Below, one piece after another: positions 1 through 8,022 of a DNA stretch of 19,701 bases (within the stretch, counting starts at the first letter, position 1; each line of letters starts with the position of its first letter). A model generated the notes under the pieces. It did no database searches. It saw nothing but the letters and a program-made list of their open reading frames with translations, and was not told the DNA's origin. The DNA is from an uncultured Christensenellaceae bacterium (GTDB lineage: Bacteria; Bacillota; Clostridia; Christensenellales; Pumilibacteraceae). The position numbers and the translations under genes were made by a program. The stretch covers positions 1 to 19,701 of the forward strand of contig CAJUQF010000027.1 in the NCBI GenBank assembly GCA_910588315.1, read 5' to 3'.

Positions 1-1694
1 CCCCCCCCCCGCATTTTCGACGTTGTCACTTCGAACCAGAACGTACTGCCTTTTCCGAGTTCGGAAAGTACGCCGTACTCGGCGTCGTGAGCGATAAGTA
101 TCGACTTGCATATCGAAAGACCGAGTCCCGTGCCGACGACCGTGCGCGTCGAATGTTCCGATCTGTAATATCTGTCCCAAACGGAATCGAGTTCGTTTTG
201 CTCGATGCCCCTGCCGTGATCGCTCACTTCCACTCTCACCTTGCCGTCGGCTTTGAGCACGCGGATTATGACCGTCTTATCTTCGCCGCAATAGTTTATC
301 GCGTTGCTTATAAGGTTATACAACACCTGTTCGATTTTCTGTTTATCGCACCGAGCCACGGCATTGGGTTCGATTTCGCGTACAAACTTTATCCCGTCGC
401 GCGTGCGTATGATATCGAATCTATCAAGCACTTCCGACGCGATCTGCGAAAAATCGTAAGGTGCGAAATCGAATCCGGTAACGCCCGATTGGAGTTTGGA
501 ATAATTCAAAACATCGTTTACAAGTCCCGCCAGCCTGTCGGCTTCGGCTATGATAACTCCCGCCGTCTTATTCCTTTTCGCTTCGTCGAGCGGCAGATCG
601 CGTATCATCTCGGCATTTGCCCTTATCATTGTGAGCGGCGTTCTTATATCGTGCGAAACGTTTGCGATTATGTCGCGCTGTAATTTCTCGCTCTTTTTGA
701 GATTGTCGGTCGCGGCATTGAGCGCCACGGCGAGATTCTCGTACTCGTTATAGCCGCCGCCGGAAAACCTTACCGTATAATCGCCTGCCGCCACACGCTT
801 TGCGCGCGAAGAAAAATCTTTAAGCCGTTTAGTCTGGAACCGCGACGCCAAAAACGAGAATATACACGCCAAAACAAGCACGGTCAAAGTGCCAATTATA
901 AACATCATCAAAAGCTTCAACGTCTGCGAATTGAAAACGTCGTACGGTTTCATTACAAGCATAAACGTCATTTGCGTACCGTTTTCGGTCGCCGGATAAT
1001 ACACGTCTCCGCGACACAAAAAAGTACCGTAATCAGTCGACACCTTGCCGAAAGCATGCGATTCGAATACATTCTCGAAATTCAGTCCGCTCATTACCGA
1101 ATCGAATAAATCATTGTTATCCGATCCTATACCCATGTCGTCTATGACGACTTGCACGTCGTAATCGTCCCCGTCGATCGTAAACACGGCAATGGCGACG
1201 GGTTTATTGTTTTTGGCGATCTCGGCAAGCCTGGTTTTGAAAAATATCTTCATGCTGTTGTCGTCGTAACGCTTGGGGAACGCGTCCGACGCGGCATGAA
1301 TGATTTCGTCGGTCTCGCGTTCTATCATTGTACCGTAAAATCCGTACACGCCGAAAAAAAATACAGCCCAAAGCAATACCAACAAAATCATCGAAAATAT
1401 TATATAATTGACCGCGGTACGAGCCGCGACCGATTTAATAATCGGCTTTCGTTTTCGCTGCGGCATAAACACTTCGTGCGGCGGTTCGTCCGTATTTTCG
1501 TCTGCGGCGGTACTTGCCTGCGCGCCTATCTCATCCGATCGCGCGCCGTCGGATTTTTCGCGCCACGACTTATCCCCGGCGTTTTCCGTTATCTCGTCGC
1601 AAATCAAAGCATCCGCGCTGTCATCGTTCGCCGCGGCGAGCGCAGTGTTATCCGTATCGGACTTAACCGTCTCGTTGTGCTTATCCCTGCTCAT
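1..1694 (-). CDS. Sensor histidine kinase, two-pass membrane type (3' end cut by the window edge)
   Basis: Membrane two-component kinase that would autophosphorylate a His and pass the phosphate to a response regulator. 564 codons are visible and no stop is reached. Residues 1-80 are polar, acidic and probably disordered. A first membrane helix lies at about 92-120, an extracytoplasmic sensor region at about 125-255, a second helix at about 256-282, then a HAMP-like linker. The H-box is NVSHDIRTPL (His348). The N-box LYNLISNAINY lies near 460, G1 (SDHGRGI) near 490, the F-box region VWDRYYR follows, and G2 (GTGLGLSI) lies near 521, so the kinase core is essentially complete. The chosen ATG at 1694 lies six bases after a perfect -10 box. 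A later Met (MPQRKRKP, just before the first helix) is the alternative start. Neither has a Shine-Dalgarno site. No response regulator lies upstream; it could follow beyond the edge. The sensed signal is unknown. Confidence 0.93.
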   Translation of the reverse strand, partial: MSRDKHNETVKSDTDNTALAAANDDSADALICDEITENAGDKSWREKSDGARSDEIGAQASTAADENTDEPPHEVFMPQRKRKPIIKSVAARTAVNYIIFSMILLVLLWAVFFFGVYGFYGTMIERETDEIIHAASDAFPKRYDDNSMKIFFKTRLAEIAKNNKPVAIAVFTIDGDDYDVQVVIDDMGIGSDNNDLFDSVMSGLNFENVFESHAFGKVSTDYGTFLCRGDVYYPATENGTQMTFMLVMKPYDVFNSQTLKLLMMFIIGTLTVLVLACIFSFLASRFQTKRLKDFSSRAKRVAAGDYTVRFSGGGYNEYENLAVALNAATDNLKKSEKLQRDIIANVSHDIRTPLTMIRANAEMIRDLPLDEAKRNKTAGVIIAEADRLAGLVNDVLNYSKLQSGVTGFDFAPYDFSQIASEVLDRFDIIRTRDGIKFVREIEPNAVARCDKQKIEQVLYNLISNAINYCGEDKTVIIRVLKADGKVRVEVSDHGRGIEQNELDSVWDRYYRSEHSTRTVVGTGLGLSICKSILIAHDAEYGVLSELGKGSTFWFEVTTSKMRGG

Positions 1695-1700
1695 ACCCGA

Positions 1701-1729
1701 ATTATAGCAAATACGGTATTTATTGTCAA
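1701..1729 (-). promoter_or_regulatory. Consensus promoter of the histidine kinase gene
   Basis: On the minus strand, TTGACA (1729-1724) and TATAAT (1706-1701) are separated by exactly 17 bases, a perfect sigma-A/sigma-70 promoter. Only six bases (1700-1695) lie between the -10 box and the ATG. Transcription would therefore begin at or next to the start codon, giving a leaderless mRNA unless translation starts further down. Confidence 0.8.
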
Positions 1730-1809
1730 TGATAATGTGATAAATACGCCGCGGCGCATAAAAGGCTTTTGGATAACCTCCGTCACCGTCTCGAGCCTCG
1801 AACCGAGTT

Positions 1810-1849
1810 AAAAAATATCACGGACGCTATACGGCGCGTTCCGTGATAT
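1810..1849 (-). terminator. Rho-independent terminator after mnmG
   Basis: A perfect 10-bp stem (1815-1824 with 1840-1849) with a 15-base loop is followed on the minus strand by a run of T. It lies 21 bases past the mnmG stop codon, between mnmG and the kinase promoter, so the two genes are separate transcription units. Confidence 0.85.
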
Positions 1850-1869
1850 AAATTTACTTAATCGCATTT

Positions 1870-3738
1870 TTAATCGTTTGCGTCTTTCTGCTTACCGAAT
1901 TTGTTTATCAGCACCCACACGTCCGCGGGAGTCACGCCGGGTACGCGCGACGCCTGACCTACCGACATAGGTTTTGCGGCGTTGAGTTTTTCGCGCGCTT
2001 CGAGTCTTAATCCGTCCACACTGCGGTAATCGAGATCGGACGGCAAGCGCATATTCTCGCGACGTGATTTCTCTTTAAGTTCCGCGTTCTGTCTCCTGAG
2101 ATAACTGTCGTAACGGATCTCGGCATAAACTTCGAGTCTGGCGGACGGCATTATATCTTCGAGTATATCGCAATGCCGCGAAAAAATATCCAGCGTTACT
2201 CCGGGTCGGCGCAACAGTTCTTCCGCCGTCATGGCACGGTCCGGAAACTCTTCGTTCGCACTTTCGAGTATGGTCTCGGTTATTTCGCGCGGCACGGTCA
2301 TGCCGAGCTTTGTGCGGCAAGCCGTTATGTCCGATTTCTTTTTATTAAGCAATTTCTTGCGTGCCGGCGATATCGTGCCGTATTTTTCGGCAAGTTCGGT
2401 AAGCCGAAGATCGGCGTTGTCCTGACGCAGACTCAGCCTGCACTCCGCACGACCTGTCAACATCCTGTACGGCTCGTCGCTGCCGACGGTCACAAGATCG
2501 TCCGCCATTACGCCTATATAACTGTTGGTACGGTCGAGTACGAGCGGAGCCATGCCGCGCAGATATGCCGACGCATTGATTCCCGCGAGCATGCCCTGCG
2601 CCGCCGCTTCTTCGTATCCGCTCGTGCCGTTGACCTGTCCGGCAAAGAACAGACCCGGGATGCGCTTGGACATCAGGCTGGGAAAAAGCTCTCGCGCGTC
2701 GATACATTCGTATTCTATGGCGTATGCGTCGCGAACGATCCGCACGTTTTCGAGTCCGTCGATCGTCCTGTACATTTCGCGCTGAACGTCGGGCGGCAGC
2801 GACGTCGATATGCCCTGGATATACCACTCGTCCGTACCCGCGCCCTCCGGTTCCAAAAAGAAAGTATGCCGCGGCTTGTCTGCAAACCGCACGATCTTAT
2901 CTTCTATCGACGGACAGTACCGAGCGCCCGTACCGGTTATAAGTCCGAGCTTGCGCGGCGAAAATTCGAGCGCGGCGCGTATCACGTCGTGCGTGCGCTC
3001 GTTGGTATAACCGAGATAACACACCGCGGTGTTTTTCGGCTTGCGTTTTGTCATCGCCGAAAATGTATACGGCACGTCGTCGCCGGGTTGTATTTCCAAT
3101 CGCGAAAAATCTATACTCTTGCCGAGCAGACGCGCGGGCGTACCCGTTTTAAACCGACGTAATTCAAAGCCGAGCGATGCGAGCGACGCCGCCAAATGAT
3201 CGCTGCGCGAAAAACAGACGGGACCGCGTTTTTGCACGGATGCTCCGCATATAATCGTGCTGTCCATGTAAACGCCAGTCGCAACCACGACGGCGCGGCA
3301 GGCGTAAACATTGCCCGTCACGCATTCGACTGTAAAGTCCATGCCGTCACGTGTTATGTTTTTTATCTCGTCCTGCCGCATGGTAAGATTGTCTGCGGAC
3401 TCCAAAGCGCGCTTTGTGAACGCGTGATATTTGTATTTGTCCTCTTGCGCGCGTAACGAACGCACCGCCAAACCTTTGGACGAATTGAGCATGCGTATCT
3501 GAGTCGCGCATGCGTCGGCGGCAATACCCATGAATCCGCCGAGCGCGTCGAGTTCGCGTACAAGATGTCCCTTGCCCGTACCGCCTATCGACGGATTGCA
3601 CGCCATATACCCGACGTTATCCACCGTAATGGAAACGACAAGCGTATTTACGCCCGTCTTGGCAAGCGCAAGCGCCGATTCTATCCCGGCGTGTCCCGCG
3701 CCGATAACTATTGCGTCGTAGTATAATTTTTTAACCAT
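1870..3738 (-). CDS. mnmG: tRNA uridine-5-carboxymethylaminomethyl modification enzyme MnmG (GidA)
   Basis: FAD-dependent partner of the GTPase MnmE. The complex installs the (carboxymethyl)aminomethyl group at C5 of the wobble uridine (U34) in several tRNAs. The protein has 622 residues, normal for the family. It starts with a Rossmann FAD motif (AIVIGAGHAGIES, residues 9-21). The family signatures NPSIGGTGKGHLVRELDALGG and RMLNSSKGLAVRSLRAQ follow, then FKTGTPARL and YCPSIEDKIVRF with the conserved Cys. A second nucleotide-binding stretch near residue 370 reads FFAGQVNGTSGYEEAA, and the helical MnmE/tRNA-binding C-terminal domain is present. The start is the ATG at 3738. No strong ribosome site precedes it, but a TATAAT-like box lies at 3767-3762. 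mnmG often sits near oriC with mnmE and rsmG; here it stands alone next to a kinase and an accessory islet. Confidence 0.97.
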   Translation of the reverse strand: MVKKLYYDAIVIGAGHAGIESALALAKTGVNTLVVSITVDNVGYMACNPSIGGTGKGHLVRELDALGGFMGIAADACATQIRMLNSSKGLAVRSLRAQEDKYKYHAFTKRALESADNLTMRQDEIKNITRDGMDFTVECVTGNVYACRAVVVATGVYMDSTIICGASVQKRGPVCFSRSDHLAASLASLGFELRRFKTGTPARLLGKSIDFSRLEIQPGDDVPYTFSAMTKRKPKNTAVCYLGYTNERTHDVIRAALEFSPRKLGLITGTGARYCPSIEDKIVRFADKPRHTFFLEPEGAGTDEWYIQGISTSLPPDVQREMYRTIDGLENVRIVRDAYAIEYECIDARELFPSLMSKRIPGLFFAGQVNGTSGYEEAAAQGMLAGINASAYLRGMAPLVLDRTNSYIGVMADDLVTVGSDEPYRMLTGRAECRLSLRQDNADLRLTELAEKYGTISPARKKLLNKKKSDITACRTKLGMTVPREITETILESANEEFPDRAMTAEELLRRPGVTLDIFSRHCDILEDIMPSARLEVYAEIRYDSYLRRQNAELKEKSRRENMRLPSDLDYRSVDGLRLEAREKLNAAKPMSVGQASRVPGVTPADVWVLINKFGKQKDAND

Positions 3739-3826
3739 TTATCGCCGGATCCGTATAATCGATTATATAAATATTAACACAAACGCGGCGCGATGGCAAG
3801 TAAATACTTAATATTTCATAATGCCG

Positions 3827-4264
3827 CTATTTTCCATCGTATAGCATAATAAAAACGCTATCGGTAATTTGCAAACTATCTTTAACCGCAGACAATCCCG
3901 ACAAATATAACAGCATAACGGAATCAATATTCTCCGACTCAGACTCATACTCAGTGATACAATATTTAATCACTGAATAAATATGCTTAAAAAAAGTTTT
4001 TGCTCGTTCATGTGACTGTAGTTTGATTATAATTTGTTTTTCAAAATATAATACTATTTCCAATACCGCCGCCAATATACCGCCGCTATTTAAATAATCG
4101 CAATATATATGCGCGAATTTTTCGCAAACATCTCCATGCGATTTATCAAAACGTTTCTTACAAGCCATAGCCAATACACAATCATTCGGGACATAATCTC
4201 TTTTTCCTATATAAACCACATCAATATCTCCAATCATAATATTTGATGTACATTTTATGTACAT
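3827..4264 (-). CDS. Unknown protein, divergent from the first XRE repressor
   Basis: I do not recognise this protein (about 145 residues from the ATG at 4264, or 136 from the ATG at 4237). It is Cys-, Ile- and Tyr-rich, with a CVLAMACKKRF segment near the start, a central helical region (GGILAAVLEIVLYFEK) and a Tyr/Glu/Ser-rich second half ending SVFIMLYDGK. No signal peptide or clear catalytic motif is seen. Neither start has a Shine-Dalgarno site. A promoter TTGACA (4301-4296), 17 bases, TAAAAT (4278-4273) reads into it, and one TGTACA operator exactly fills the spacer, so the adjacent XRE repressor probably controls it. The region is clearly more AT-rich than mnmG and pot, suggesting horizontal acquisition. 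It may be an accessory or toxin-like partner of the repressor, but nothing in the protein proves that. Confidence 0.65.
   Translation of the reverse strand: MYIKCTSNIMIGDIDVVYIGKRDYVPNDCVLAMACKKRFDKSHGDVCEKFAHIYCDYLNSGGILAAVLEIVLYFEKQIIIKLQSHERAKTFFKHIYSVIKYCITEYESESENIDSVMLLYLSGLSAVKDSLQITDSVFIMLYDGK
4247..4263. promoter_or_regulatory. Repressor operator, islet copy 1, site 1
   Basis: Palindrome TGTACA-TTTTA-TGTACA, 17 bp, between the unknown minus-strand gene and the first XRE gene. It has the same design as three other sites in this islet. The starts of sites 1 and 2 are 31 bp apart, close to three helical turns, so dimers would bind the same DNA face. Confidence 0.75.
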
Positions 4265-4272
4265 ATGCAATT

Positions 4273-4301
4273 ATTTTAGTACATTTTCTGTACAATGTCA
4301 A
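4273..4301 (-). promoter_or_regulatory. Promoter of the unknown gene overlapped by operator site 2 (4278-4294)
   Basis: Minus-strand TTGACA (4301-4296), 17-base spacer, TAAAAT (4278-4273). The second operator, AGTACA-TTTTC-TGTACA, occupies 4278-4294, almost exactly the spacer. Bound repressor would block RNA polymerase here, and would also cover a TACAAT -10-like box (4291-4296) reading toward the XRE gene. This is the expected arrangement for an autoregulated divergent repressor. Confidence 0.7.
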
Positions 4302-4319
4302 TTAGAGAATACCGATATC

Positions 4320-4523
4320 ATGAATATAGGTAAAAAATTAAAAGAGTTACGCCTTGCGGAAAACCAAACGCAAGTACAAATAGCCGAAAAGTTAAACATA
4401 TCGCGAGTAAATTATACGCGATATGAAAATAACGCCAGCCGTCCCGACTATGAAACACTGATAGCAATTGCCGATTTATACGATATCTCATTAGACGAAT
4501 TATTTGACAGAATCCAACATTGA
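4320..4523 (+). CDS. Small XRE-family (HTH_3) transcriptional repressor, copy 1
   Basis: A 67-residue single-domain DNA-binding protein of the Cro/C1 type. The helix-turn-helix lies at about residues 17-38 (TQVQIAEKLNISRVNYTRYE), followed by the typical ALADLY-like helix and the SLDELF ending. There is no effector or dimerisation domain beyond the HTH, as in phage Cro or toxin-antitoxin regulators. The ATG at 4320 is chosen because the second copy begins with the same residues (MNIG) at the equivalent place. An upstream in-frame ATG would put translated sequence over the operators. It probably represses itself and the divergent unknown gene through the two TGTACA palindromes just upstream. 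Confidence 0.9.
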   Translation: MNIGKKLKELRLAENQTQVQIAEKLNISRVNYTRYENNASRPDYETLIAIADLYDISLDELFDRIQH

Positions 4524-4761
4524 CATTAATTGATTTTAGACTAAAACATCAGCATGTTTATATACTACACAACACATGAGTTAATATAAAAACAATTGAG
4601 TATCTAATATATAAATACTGTATTGTACCGAGTTCATTATCTTATAGACTGTTAATTATTCACTTTTATTCTTGGTCTCTTCAACAAGCAGTACGATAAT
4701 ATTAAGGGATAACTGACAATATGAACACAACCAATACAACTTATCCGATACAACGTATTCA
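4524..4761. other. AT-rich spacer between the two XRE genes
   Basis: About 240 bases of strongly AT-rich DNA between the first XRE gene and the operators of the second. I see no convincing gene, terminator or repeat. A 23-codon frame from 4721 that runs through the operators is probably fortuitous. Unlike copy 1, no TTGACA promoter faces left here, so a divergent partner of copy 2, if it ever existed, has been lost. Confidence 0.5.
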
Positions 4762-4809
4762 TGTACATTTTTTGTACATACACGATCATTTAAGTACATA
4801 ATCTGTACA
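4762..4809. promoter_or_regulatory. Twin repressor operators of islet copy 2
   Basis: Two 17-bp sites: TGTACA-TTTTT-TGTACA at 4762-4778 and AGTACA-TAATC-TGTACA at 4793-4809, again 31 bp apart start to start. The second site overlaps a TACAAT -10-like box (4806-4811) for the downstream XRE gene. Both the sites and their spacing match copy 1, although the DNA between and around them differs, which suggests selection for the operators. Confidence 0.75.
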
Positions 4810-4834
4810 ATATAGATCATAGAGTATCGACGTT

Positions 4835-5038
4835 ATGAATATAGGCAGCAAATTAAAAGAGTTACGCCTTGCGGAGCATAAAACTCAAGCACAGGTAGCC
4901 GAAAAGTTAAACATATCGCGAGTAAATTATACGCGATATGAAAATAACGCCAGCCGTCCAGACTACGAAACGCTGATCGCCAGTGCCGATCTATACGACA
5001 TCTCATTGGACGAATTATTCGACCGAAAACAACGTTAA
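4835..5038 (+). CDS. Small XRE-family (HTH_3) transcriptional repressor, copy 2
   Basis: A 67-residue single-domain XRE protein, identical to copy 1 at 59 of 67 positions. Differences are at residues 5, 15, 16, 19, 21, 50, 65 and 67. The segment from residue 22 to 49, which contains the recognition helix, is unchanged, so both proteins should bind the same TGTACA operators. Residues 15-21 at the start of the HTH do vary. It begins at the ATG at 4835, 25 bases after its second operator, with no strong ribosome site. Cross-repression or heterodimers between the copies are therefore likely. It may be a recent duplication or a second insertion of the same regulator cassette without its partner gene. 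Confidence 0.9.
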   Translation: MNIGSKLKELRLAEHKTQAQVAEKLNISRVNYTRYENNASRPDYETLIASADLYDISLDELFDRKQR

Positions 5039-5060
5039 TATATTCGACTGTAATTTATAA

Positions 5061-5103
5061 ATCAAAACGCCGGCATGAATATTTATCGTACCGGCATTTT
5101 GAT
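5061..5103. terminator. Bidirectional terminator between the second XRE gene and potD
   Basis: Convergent genes flank a hairpin whose 13-base arms (5061-5073 and 5091-5103) pair except for one C/A mismatch. The A/T ends supply U-tracts on both strands. It starts 22 bases after the XRE stop codon and directly abuts the potD stop codon. Confidence 0.75.
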
Positions 5104-6345
5104 TTACAGTGTTTTTACGTCTATCCACATACTGTCGAGTTCGGTCGACCATTTTTTGCCGAAGTCGCGCATGACTGCACAGCGCGAAAGTATCTCCTCG
5201 CTCGGGAACATCATATCGATGTACATTTGTTTGAACCATTCCTCCCTACCGTAAAATATACTTTCTTCGTCGGTTCCGTCGTCCTCTTCGAGCGCGGCTC
5301 TGGCATCGTCCATTACGGCTTTCGACGCCATGGACGAACCCATATAATCGAAATTTGTCATGGCAAAATCATACTCGTCGTCATAAAGACTTATAAATTT
5401 CAAAAAGTAATTCGCGGCGGTCTTGTTGCCGGCATACTTGGGGATCAACCAACCGTCCACCCACACGTTGCTGCCTTCTTTGGGGACCTCGTAATAGAAA
5501 TGATCGCCGGCATTTTCCAGCATGATGAGTCCCGAGTCGCACGACCAGAACAATCCGAGTCTCCCCTGCGTCGTGCCGGCGAGCATGTCCGCCTTGCCGG
5601 CATCGACTTCGTATTTATAAAGCAAACTTTTCTGTTTGACGAGCGCGTCCCGAGCGGTCTTTACCTGCGCCGCCGATATCGTGGAAAAGTATGATATGAG
5701 TTCTTGTCTGTACCCGTCGTTATAATCCGTAAATCCGTTTGACAGCTGCGAAAGTTTATCCGTGTTGCAATATATCTGCGCCACCGAATAAGCGTCGCGC
5801 ACGCTGTCCTTCATGAGTATTTTTTTGTTGTATTCTTTCGACCACAGCGCCGACCACGATTTCATATCTTCGCTGCCCGGCTCGATGTATTCTGTATCGT
5901 ACATGATCCCGAACGTACCCCAAACGTACGGCACGAAATATTCGTTGTTTGGATCGAACGGTCTTACCATATCCGCCAAACCGTCGTACAAAAATCCGTC
6001 CGTCATATCGAAAATACGCCTATCCACCTTTTGCGCCAATCCGCTTTCGATCATACGCTCCGCCATATAGTCGGACGGACAAACAAGGTCGTAATCGGAT
6101 TTAAGCACTTCGATACGCATGATCATGTCCTCGTTGGTCTCGAACGTATCGTACTCTACGGTGATCTCCTTACCCGTCTCTTTGCCGTACCAGGTCTCGA
6201 ACTCCGATATCAGGCTTTCGTCGATATAATCGCCCCAATTATATATTCTCAGTGTTTCGCCGCGCGGCGAACAACCCGTAAACATCGGTACGGCGGGAAC
6301 GCAAAGCGCCGCCGCGAGTATCGAACTCAATAATTTTTTCTTCAT
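5104..6345 (-). CDS. potD: Spermidine/putrescine ABC transporter substrate-binding lipoprotein PotD
   Basis: Extracellular polyamine-binding component of the PotABCD importer. The 413-residue precursor has a lipoprotein signal: basic MKKK, a hydrophobic stretch and the lipobox FTGC with Cys25 as the lipidated residue. The mature part opens with the family motif RIYNWGDYID (residues 33-42). Later come the KDSVRDA segment (179-185) and NVWVDGW (293-299), whose acidic and Trp residues fall where PotD proteins contact the polyamine amines. The start ATG at 6345 has a GGAG 11 bases upstream. It is the last gene of potA-B-C-D, 43 bases after potC, and ends at a terminator shared with the convergent XRE gene. 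Whether it prefers spermidine or putrescine cannot be read from the sequence. Confidence 0.95.
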   Translation of the reverse strand: MKKKLLSSILAAALCVPAVPMFTGCSPRGETLRIYNWGDYIDESLISEFETWYGKETGKEITVEYDTFETNEDMIMRIEVLKSDYDLVCPSDYMAERMIESGLAQKVDRRIFDMTDGFLYDGLADMVRPFDPNNEYFVPYVWGTFGIMYDTEYIEPGSEDMKSWSALWSKEYNKKILMKDSVRDAYSVAQIYCNTDKLSQLSNGFTDYNDGYRQELISYFSTISAAQVKTARDALVKQKSLLYKYEVDAGKADMLAGTTQGRLGLFWSCDSGLIMLENAGDHFYYEVPKEGSNVWVDGWLIPKYAGNKTAANYFLKFISLYDDEYDFAMTNFDYMGSSMASKAVMDDARAALEEDDGTDEESIFYGREEWFKQMYIDMMFPSEEILSRCAVMRDFGKKWSTELDSMWIDVKTL

Positions 6346-6388
6346 TGCGAGTTATTGCTCCTATCACTTTAAAAGAGTTGTCGCATAG

Positions 6389-7177
6389 TCAGGTCTTCTT
6401 TCTGCGCTTTGCCGACACGACGTTCAATGCGACGAGGATCGCAAGGATCACCACGAACAGCAATGAACTCAATGCGCGCAAAGTCGGATCCGCACCGCGT
6501 TTCGCAAGCGCGTTGTACAGATACACCGGGATAGTCTCCACACTGCCGTTTACGAACTTACTGACGATAAAGTCGTCGAGCGAAAGCGCAAACGCCATAA
6601 CGAATCCGCTTATCATGCCCGGAATGAGCTGCGGAATTATGACGGTAAACATCGAACGCATGGGCGATGCGCCGAGATCGAGTCCCGCTTCGTACAGATT
6701 GGGATTAAGCTGCGACAGCTTTGGCGTGACGGATAGTATCACGTACGGCGTGGTTATCATGGTGTGCGCGATTATGAGCGTCACCCAACCGTACGGCAGG
6801 CGCAGCGCCAAAAAGAACATCATAAACGTGACGCCGGTAACGATCTCCGCGTTTTCCATGGTTATGTTTGCGACGAAATTCGCCGCGCTTTTTTTCCATT
6901 TTCTCATGTGGAAAATGCCGATCGCCGCAGTCGTACCGAGCGCCGTAGCGAGCAGCGCCGACACTAACGCCAATATCATCGAGTTTTTAAACGCGCCGAG
7001 AATGCTCGCATTGGTAAACAGATCGCGATACAGCTCGAACGAAAAACCTTCCCACACGCCGAGCGCTTTGGCGTCGGTAAACGAAAACACTATCAATATG
7101 ATGATTGGAATGTACATGAACGCGAGCATAACGCCCACGAACGCCCAAATAAGTCCGTTCTTGACGTTTTTGCTCAC
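6389..7177 (-). CDS. potC: Spermidine/putrescine ABC transporter permease PotC
   Basis: Second inner-membrane permease of the polyamine importer, about 262 residues with six predicted membrane segments. It carries the EAA loop EAGLDLGASPMRSMFTVIIP that docks on the ATPase PotA. I choose the GTG at 7177 as start. It overlaps the potB stop (GTGA), lies six bases after a strong GGGAGG, and puts the protein at family length with the usual N-terminal helix right after VSKNVKNGLIWAF. An upstream in-frame ATG at 7306 would add an Arg-rich stretch read out of frame through potB and is rejected. Translation is probably coupled to potB. Confidence 0.95.
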   Translation of the reverse strand: MSKNVKNGLIWAFVGVMLAFMYIPIIILIVFSFTDAKALGVWEGFSFELYRDLFTNASILGAFKNSMILALVSALLATALGTTAAIGIFHMRKWKKSAANFVANITMENAEIVTGVTFMMFFLALRLPYGWVTLIIAHTMITTPYVILSVTPKLSQLNPNLYEAGLDLGASPMRSMFTVIIPQLIPGMISGFVMAFALSLDDFIVSKFVNGSVETIPVYLYNALAKRGADPTLRALSSLLFVVILAILVALNVVSAKRRKKT

Positions 7178-8022
7178 AGCACGCCTCCCACTTCGGTATG
7201 TCCGCCCGTGATCTTGTTTGCGACGAAAACGGTCACCGCTATCAGTATCAAAAGCAAGAACGAGTATGCCGAACCGATGTTCCAGCCGCCGCTGTTGGCG
7301 AACCACTGATTGATGATATTGCCGAACATGTACGTCGACGTGTCTCCGAGAACGTCCGATATGGCAAACGTCGAAACGGTGGGCATAAAGACCATGAGCG
7401 CGCCGGATACTATGCCGGGCATCGACAGCGGCAGTCTTACTTTAAACAGCGTCTTTATAGGCGACGCGCCGAGGTCCTGCGACGCTTCGATGAGCGACTT
7501 GTCCATGCCGGACACCACCGAGTACAGCGGCAGCAGCATGAACGGGAAAAAGTCGTATACCATACCGACCGTGACCGACACCCAGGCATTGGATATGTTC
7601 AAAAGATACAATACGATCTTCACTGCGTACGTTCTCAGCAGCGAGTTTATCCACATAGGCAAAACAAAAAGCATGACAAGCACAAACTTTTTGTTAAGCA
7701 TGGGCGACGAAAGCGCAAGCGCGACGGGATACGCCAGCAAAAAGCATATCACGGTCGTGAGCAACGCCACGAGCAGGGATTTCCCGAGTACCGCCAAAAT
7801 ATTGGGGCGGCTGAAGAAATGCGCGAAGTTTGCGCCGGTCATACCGCCTTCGAACCCATCGGTGAACGCATAGTACACCATGATAAACAGAGGCACGACG
7901 ACGAATATTATAGACAGCGCGAGATACGGCAGCGAAAAAGCCGAACGCTTTATCCCGCGTATCCTGCGATTTTTGACCGTAACGACAGACTCGGCTTGCG
8001 GCTGCACGACGTTATTCTCCAT
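7174..8022 (-). CDS. potB: Spermidine/putrescine ABC transporter permease PotB
   Basis: First permease of the polyamine importer, 282 residues. After a polar N terminus it has six membrane segments, starting with the SLPYLALSIIFVVVPLF helix, and an EAA loop EASQDLGASPIKTLFKVRLP for contact with PotA. The start ATG at 8022 lies within the end of potA (11-base overlap) and is preceded by GGAGG six bases upstream, so its translation is coupled to potA. It ends by overlapping the potC GTG. Length and motifs are normal for the family. Confidence 0.96.
   Translation of the reverse strand: MENNVVQPQAESVVTVKNRRIRGIKRSAFSLPYLALSIIFVVVPLFIMVYYAFTDGFEGGMTGANFAHFFSRPNILAVLGKSLLVALLTTVICFLLAYPVALALSSPMLNKKFVLVMLFVLPMWINSLLRTYAVKIVLYLLNISNAWVSVTVGMVYDFFPFMLLPLYSVVSGMDKSLIEASQDLGASPIKTLFKVRLPLSMPGIVSGALMVFMPTVSTFAISDVLGDTSTYMFGNIINQWFANSGGWNIGSAYSFLLLILIAVTVFVANKITGGHTEVGGVL

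Noticed and set aside
4257..4319. Upstream ATG start for the first XRE repressor
   Set aside because: It would translate through the operators and has no counterpart in the second copy.
4721..4790. Short frame before the second XRE gene
   Set aside because: About 23 codons, runs through both operators' region, and has no recognisable product.
7178..7306. Upstream ATG start for potC
   Set aside because: It would add an Arg-rich stretch read through potB; the GTG at 7177 has a strong ribosome site and overlaps the potB stop.
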